In this document: positions 31,207-34,721 of the stretch, piece by piece | Layout: each line of letters opens with the position of its first letter | Position numbering within the stretch: position 1 is the stretch's first letter | From: Sphingomonas sp. Ag1 | GTDB lineage: Bacteria > Pseudomonadota > Alphaproteobacteria > Sphingomonadales > Sphingomonadaceae | DNA length: 34,721 nucleotides | Direction of reading: 5' to 3' | NCBI RefSeq assembly: GCF_000980895.1 | Contig: NZ_LAZX01000074.1 | Coordinates: forward strand, 1 to 34,721 | Program-made: the position numbers and the translations under genes | Notes under the pieces: model-generated | What the model was told of the DNA's origin: nothing | The model's input: only the letters and a program-made list of their open reading frames with translations | The model's database searches: none

Positions 31207-32091
31207 TTATATGGCGTCCCGCTTATATTTGTCGGCGGTGCTCTGCGTCACGGAGTGGCGGCTTCGCAGGCCGAAGTTCGCGCGGATGAAGTCGCCGGCT
31301 TGACGCGTCCTCGCGCCTACGAACGCCTGGGCATGTCCCACGGTCGACCGGTTCTGCCGCGTGATCAGTTCTCGCTCGGGTAGGCTCACGATCCGATTTG
31401 CCAGCGTAGTGGACCCGGCAGCAACGAAGAGGGTCTCCGGTCCGATCGGAAGAGTGACATAGGACGAGGCACTACCAAGCCAGGCGAAGCTGACCGGCAC
31501 GTCGAGCGGCCAATCGGAGACGAACAATTCCCGGCGATTGTTCGTCTTGATTATGCGCCAGTCCATGTTGATGAACGCTCGTCCGCGATCCGCGTCGTCG
31601 ATGACCAAGCGCAGGACTTCCATCTGAAGCGCGCTCACGGCCTCGGGCGGCAGCGCCCCATCTTCGCCGCGCAGCACGGACTTCGCGGCCTCTGCGCTTG
31701 CGAGAGCGCCGACGGCGTCCTTCATGCCGCGCATATCCAGCGGTGTCCGGAACCACAGCGACATGACGAACCGGCCCCAATCCGAGCATTGCGCGTCGCT
31801 GAGCGAGTTGACCTTGCCGTCGAGGAGCAGCGCGTGAACCTTGGCCGCAGCGTCATCGATCACCTGCATGAACAGGGTTTCCATCTGCTGGGCATGCTCG
31901 GGCGGGAACCCGATCGTCTTGTACAGGTCCCGCTCGAAGCAGACGCTCTTGGGTGATGCAGGACTGCTCTCGATCTCCCCGATCCGATTGCGCCGATAGC
32001 GCAGCAGGGTGTCGCCATCCTTCCACTGGTCGAGGAGGAACTGCGGGATGAAGTGATGCCGGGACGGAGGGTTCTGTGGCTTGGATTGCAC
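31207..32091 (-). CDS. DUF4238 family protein
   Basis: 294 residues from a GTG (32089-32091) without a strong ribosome site. The N-terminal HHFIPQFLLDQWKDGDTLLRY (12-32) is the DUF4238 signature, a family scattered across mobile elements and often near defence genes. Its function is not established. Further parts are an acidic helical middle and a beta-rich end (WRIIKTNNRRELFVSDWPLDV, SSYVTLPIGPETLFVAAG). The reading frame is intact. It starts 12 nt after the stop of the 308-residue gene and is likely co-transcribed with it, forming a two-gene unit between parB and the recombinase. Confidence 0.8.
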   Translation of the reverse strand: MQSKPQNPPSRHHFIPQFLLDQWKDGDTLLRYRRNRIGEIESSPASPKSVCFERDLYKTIGFPPEHAQQMETLFMQVIDDAAAKVHALLLDGKVNSLSDAQCSDWGRFVMSLWFRTPLDMRGMKDAVGALASAEAAKSVLRGEDGALPPEAVSALQMEVLRLVIDDADRGRAFINMDWRIIKTNNRRELFVSDWPLDVPVSFAWLGSASSYVTLPIGPETLFVAAGSTTLANRIVSLPERELITRQNRSTVGHAQAFVGARTRQAGDFIRANFGLRSRHSVTQSTADKYKRDAI

Positions 32092-32103
32092 GGTGTCTGT
32101 GGT

Positions 32104-33030
32104 TCAAGAGGGATGAGCAAGTGAGGCGAGTAGCTTGCGCGCGCCTTGCGGGGTGACCTTCAACAGGCGCGCGACAGCGGCCGGCTGAAGGCCCGGATAG
32201 GCAAGCTGCAGGCGGGCAAGGAGAGGGGCCTTGCTCCGCTTCGTGACGGCCAGATCGGTCTGGATGCGCGACGCCGCACGCTCGATCGCGTCGAGGTCGC
32301 GCAAGCCAGCATGCGCCGTCCGACCGATCGCCTGGGCCAAGGTCTCTGCCAGATCGGCGGGGGAGGGGGGCAGAAACTTGGACATCAGGATGAACGAGGG
32401 GATCACGCGGGTCGTGAAGCCAGCGCGGCACAGCATCCGCGGTACGGCGGCGGCGATCAGCCAGTTTCGATCGCGTCCACGGGGAGGCAGCTCGAGAGCG
32501 CGACCATCGACGCTGACGACATCCCAGCTGCCTGGTGCCGCTGGTTCGGTCAGCGCGAACAGCTGGAAAATGCGGTTGGCGACAGAGAGGAGGTCACCGG
32601 AAGGGAAGGGGGCGTCCGCCACGGTTCGCAGCTGTCGCCACATCGGCCCGAAGTGCGCCAAGTCTTCGGCCGCATAAACCTTCGCCTCGGTGCGGTCATC
32701 GAGTACCGTACGGAGCACGTTGAGCGTGGCGCGGCCGAGCGAATCCTTGAGATCCTCGTCGCGGCTGAGCGCAAGGTGGAAGACGGCGGCAACCGAGATC
32801 GGATCGTTGAGGCCTTCGGAAGCGCGGGGAGGGGGTGTGCGGCCGGCGATCCAGTCCTGCAGGTCGCGCACCGCGATCGGCACGCCGGCGAGGCCGGCCA
32901 GGACGGTGGCGCCTTCCAGGCGCGAGCGCGCGAGAAAGATGTCGGCGCATGGACTACCGTGCAATCGGCCATCGAGGCGCCCGAGCAGGAGCAGGCTGTC
33001 GTCGGCGCGCAGGTTGTCTGTCCGCGTCAT
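32104..33030 (-). CDS. Hypothetical protein with possible C-terminal helix-turn-helix, 308 aa
   Basis: Starts MTRTDNLRADDSLLLLGRLDG. The segment ADIFLARSRLEGATVLAGLAGVPIAVRDLQDW and the C-terminal LARLQLAYPGLQPAAVARLLKVTPQGARKLLASL, which looks like a helix-turn-helix, are vaguely reminiscent of DUF1612/RHE_PE00001-type plasmid proteins, but I cannot assign it firmly. The second half also contains WDVVSVDGRALELPPRGRDRNWLIAAAVPRML. No clear ribosome site precedes the ATG (33028-33030). It may regulate itself, the DUF4238 gene or the divergent recombinase gene 162 bp away. Confidence 0.7.
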   Translation of the reverse strand: MTRTDNLRADDSLLLLGRLDGRLHGSPCADIFLARSRLEGATVLAGLAGVPIAVRDLQDWIAGRTPPPRASEGLNDPISVAAVFHLALSRDEDLKDSLGRATLNVLRTVLDDRTEAKVYAAEDLAHFGPMWRQLRTVADAPFPSGDLLSVANRIFQLFALTEPAAPGSWDVVSVDGRALELPPRGRDRNWLIAAAVPRMLCRAGFTTRVIPSFILMSKFLPPSPADLAETLAQAIGRTAHAGLRDLDAIERAASRIQTDLAVTKRSKAPLLARLQLAYPGLQPAAVARLLKVTPQGARKLLASLAHPS

Positions 33031-33192
33031 AGGATGGCGACAATGCCATGGCGGGAAACCAAAGTCAGCAGTTCGTTTCTACATCCGTGACCTCCCGAAA
33101 GTGGACATTCGATAATTGCAGTTATCACATAAGCAGATTTGACCGTTCTTTATAAGGTGGGCTACAAGCGCGGCTGAGGAGCGAGGCGCGTC

Positions 33193-34431
33193 GTGAGCAC
33201 CGAAACCGCCCGGGAAGGGCCAGAAATCCCCGTAGCGCCGCCTGAGGCTGTCCTGCCGGCCGTCAGGGCGCCGGCCGACCTTGCGTGGACGATCGTGCAG
33301 ATGCGCGCCGGCGAGCGCATCACCGTCAACGAGGGCCTGATCGCCGCCTATCAGGCCGCTTCATCGCCCCATAGCATCCGTGCGCTCAAGTCCGACGTCG
33401 AGGCGTTCGATGCGTGGTGTAGGCGCAACAACCGGATCGCGCTGCCGGCCACGCCCGAGACCGTGGCCGATTATCTCGACGCGCGGGCCGGGAAGGGGAG
33501 CCGGCCGGCCTCGCTATCCCGCTACAAGGCGTCGATCGCCAAGATCCACCAGCTGCTCGAGCTCAAGGATCCGACGCCGGCGCCGCTGGTGAAGCTGCGG
33601 CTCCAGACGGTGCGCCGCGAGAAGGGGGCTGCGCAGAAGCAGGCGCGGCCGCTGCGGTTCAAGGGCCCGGTGCGCGACGTCGAGCGCGACAAGGCGCGGG
33701 GGCTCAACATCCGCGCGCTGCTCGAGAGTTGTGGCGAGGATCTGCCGGGGCTGCGTGATCGGGCGCTGCTATCGGCCGCTTATGACACCGGGCTGCGCGC
33801 CTCCGAACTGGTGGCGGTCGCCATTGAGCATATTGAGGAGGCGATCGATCCCGAAGCGCGGCTGCTGCAGATTCTGCGTCATAAGGGCGATCAAGACGGG
33901 GACGGGGCGACCGCCTACCTCAGCCCGCGCACCGTCGCGGCGATCGCGGCGTGGACCGAAGCGGCGGGGATCACGACAGGGCCGCTGTTCCGGCGGGTGC
34001 AGGTGCGGCGCTACAAGGCGCGGGCAGCCGTGCGCGGTCGGCCGATCGACAGCATCTCGGGCCGGGAGACGTGGGATCTGCGCAAGACGCTGTCCAAGCC
34101 GGCGGTGAAGGCGCGCGTCGAATATGACATCGGCACCGTGGCGCTGCACCCGGGCTCGATCGGACCAATCTTTCGGTCGATCATCGGCCGCGCGTTCGAC
34201 CGTGGCGCGCTGCCCGATTTGACGGCGGACGATCTGGCGCGGTTGCTGAAGGGGATCAGTGCGCACTCGACGCGGATCGGGCTCAATCAGGACCTGTTCG
34301 CCAGCGGGGAGGATTTGGCCGGCATCATGGACGCGCTGCGGTGGAAGTCGCCGCGGATGCCGCTCGCTTATAATCGCAATCTCGCGGCAGAGCAGGGGGC
34401 GGCGGGGCGCCTTATGGCGAAGATTGGCTAG
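33193..34431 (+). CDS. Tyrosine site-specific recombinase
   Basis: 412 residues from a GTG with GAGG six nt upstream. The N-terminal core-binding domain includes SPHSIRALKSDVEAFDAWC. The catalytic residues are R202 (YDTGLRASEL), K231, H358 and R361 (ISAHSTRIG), W384 in the place of the second His (ALRWKSP), and nucleophile Y393 (LAYNRNL). All are present, so it should be active. A stretch of roughly 90 residues between the Lys and HxxR motifs (VRRYKARAAV to LTADDLAR) is longer than in XerC/D. It may resolve plasmid multimers or mediate integration; no attachment site is proven. Confidence 0.9.
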   Translation: MSTETAREGPEIPVAPPEAVLPAVRAPADLAWTIVQMRAGERITVNEGLIAAYQAASSPHSIRALKSDVEAFDAWCRRNNRIALPATPETVADYLDARAGKGSRPASLSRYKASIAKIHQLLELKDPTPAPLVKLRLQTVRREKGAAQKQARPLRFKGPVRDVERDKARGLNIRALLESCGEDLPGLRDRALLSAAYDTGLRASELVAVAIEHIEEAIDPEARLLQILRHKGDQDGDGATAYLSPRTVAAIAAWTEAAGITTGPLFRRVQVRRYKARAAVRGRPIDSISGRETWDLRKTLSKPAVKARVEYDIGTVALHPGSIGPIFRSIIGRAFDRGALPDLTADDLARLLKGISAHSTRIGLNQDLFASGEDLAGIMDALRWKSPRMPLAYNRNLAAEQGAAGRLMAKIG

Positions 34432-34721
34432 TCATGACGGCCTAAATAGGTCTTTGGATGATGCCGTGCGACCACACGACGGCGGCAGGTAGATCGAGGG
34501 ATTTGCGCAGCGGCAAGAACCGGAGAAGGGAGGCTGAGCCCCCGGGGTCTTGAGCTACAACGTTAAGCCTAAGAAACGGGCAGGGGCCTGGTAGCGCGTA
34601 GTGTATGAGCGAAGCCACCATCGCTCAAACTCATCAGCACAGTCCAATTTCGAAGAGGAAACAAGAAAGTGGTTCCGGAAACGGTATGGATCTTATCCTG
34701 TGTAAACGCTCGCGCTAAATG
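34432..34721. other. 290-bp right-end stretch without a clear gene
   Basis: No convincing complete gene. It contains an inverted repeat, TGAGCGA (34606-34612) and TCGCTCA (34621-34627), with an 8-nt loop. It also holds a short open frame that begins GTG at 34669 behind GAGG and is cut by the window end. Confidence 0.4.

Noticed and set aside
33100..33192. Promoter for the recombinase gene at TTGACC/TATAAG
   Set aside because: The two hexamers are only 6 nt apart and no better-spaced -35 partner for TATAAG was found.
34669..34721. Possible start of a rightward gene (GTG behind GAGG) cut by the window end
   Set aside because: Only 17 codons are visible and no family can be recognised, so it is not listed as a gene.

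Overview
The window is high-GC alphaproteobacterial plasmid (or plasmid-derived integrative element) DNA. Gene content and codon style point to a sphingomonad such as Sphingobium, Sphingomonas, Novosphingobium or Sphingopyxis; this is an inference from family knowledge and no search was run. I see no rRNA, tRNA or CRISPR array.

The organising centre is a replication and partition locus at 26.8-31.2 kb. A repA gene (RPA-type initiator, read leftward) and a parA-parB pair (read rightward) diverge from an origin. The origin carries six direct iterons (core GAGATCATCG), one perfect DnaA box, an AT-rich stretch, and a 12-bp sequence present once in front of repA and once, inverted, in front of parA. 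Three CACGTG-centred palindromes between parA and parB are the likely centromere. To the right lie two leftward genes (a DUF4238 protein and an unknown with a possible C-terminal helix-turn-helix) and a rightward tyrosine recombinase.

Left of repA almost everything reads leftward. First comes a DNA-transaction block: a CHC2/Toprim primase-like protein, a 1407-residue fusion of an adenine-methyltransferase fold to a strawberry-notch type SF2 helicase, a large second ParB-like protein, and an ArdC-type antirestriction protein. The next gene, DUF6927, is interrupted by a complete 2.55-kb group II intron encoding an RT/maturase with a C-terminal HNH domain. Precise splicing at the proposed ends would restore a 202-codon frame. 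Then follow a small unknown gene, one isolated rightward gene with its own promoter, and a DpdA-like (TGT superfamily) protein.

From 13.0 to 7.3 kb is a full PRTRC cassette in the order ParB, E, C, (small frame), F, B, A, ThiF. By family knowledge this resembles a ubiquitin-like conjugation pathway: C is the beta-grasp modifier ending in Gly, ThiF the E1, B the E2-like protein and A the JAMM protease. PRTRC F seems to be split by a one-base shift in a C5 run.

The left 7 kb is a train of small, mostly unknown plasmid genes, many overlapping. It contains two PP-loop (PAPS-reductase-like) proteins, a Mom-like GNAT-fold protein, and DUF3768, DUF7673 and DUF736 proteins. Together with the DpdA-like protein, these suggest an undescribed plasmid-borne DNA base modification function that would complement ArdC and the methyltransferase-helicase in escaping restriction. 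At least seven gene gaps in the leftward region carry the same purine tract (core GAGGGGAGG on the coding strand), often next to a hairpin.
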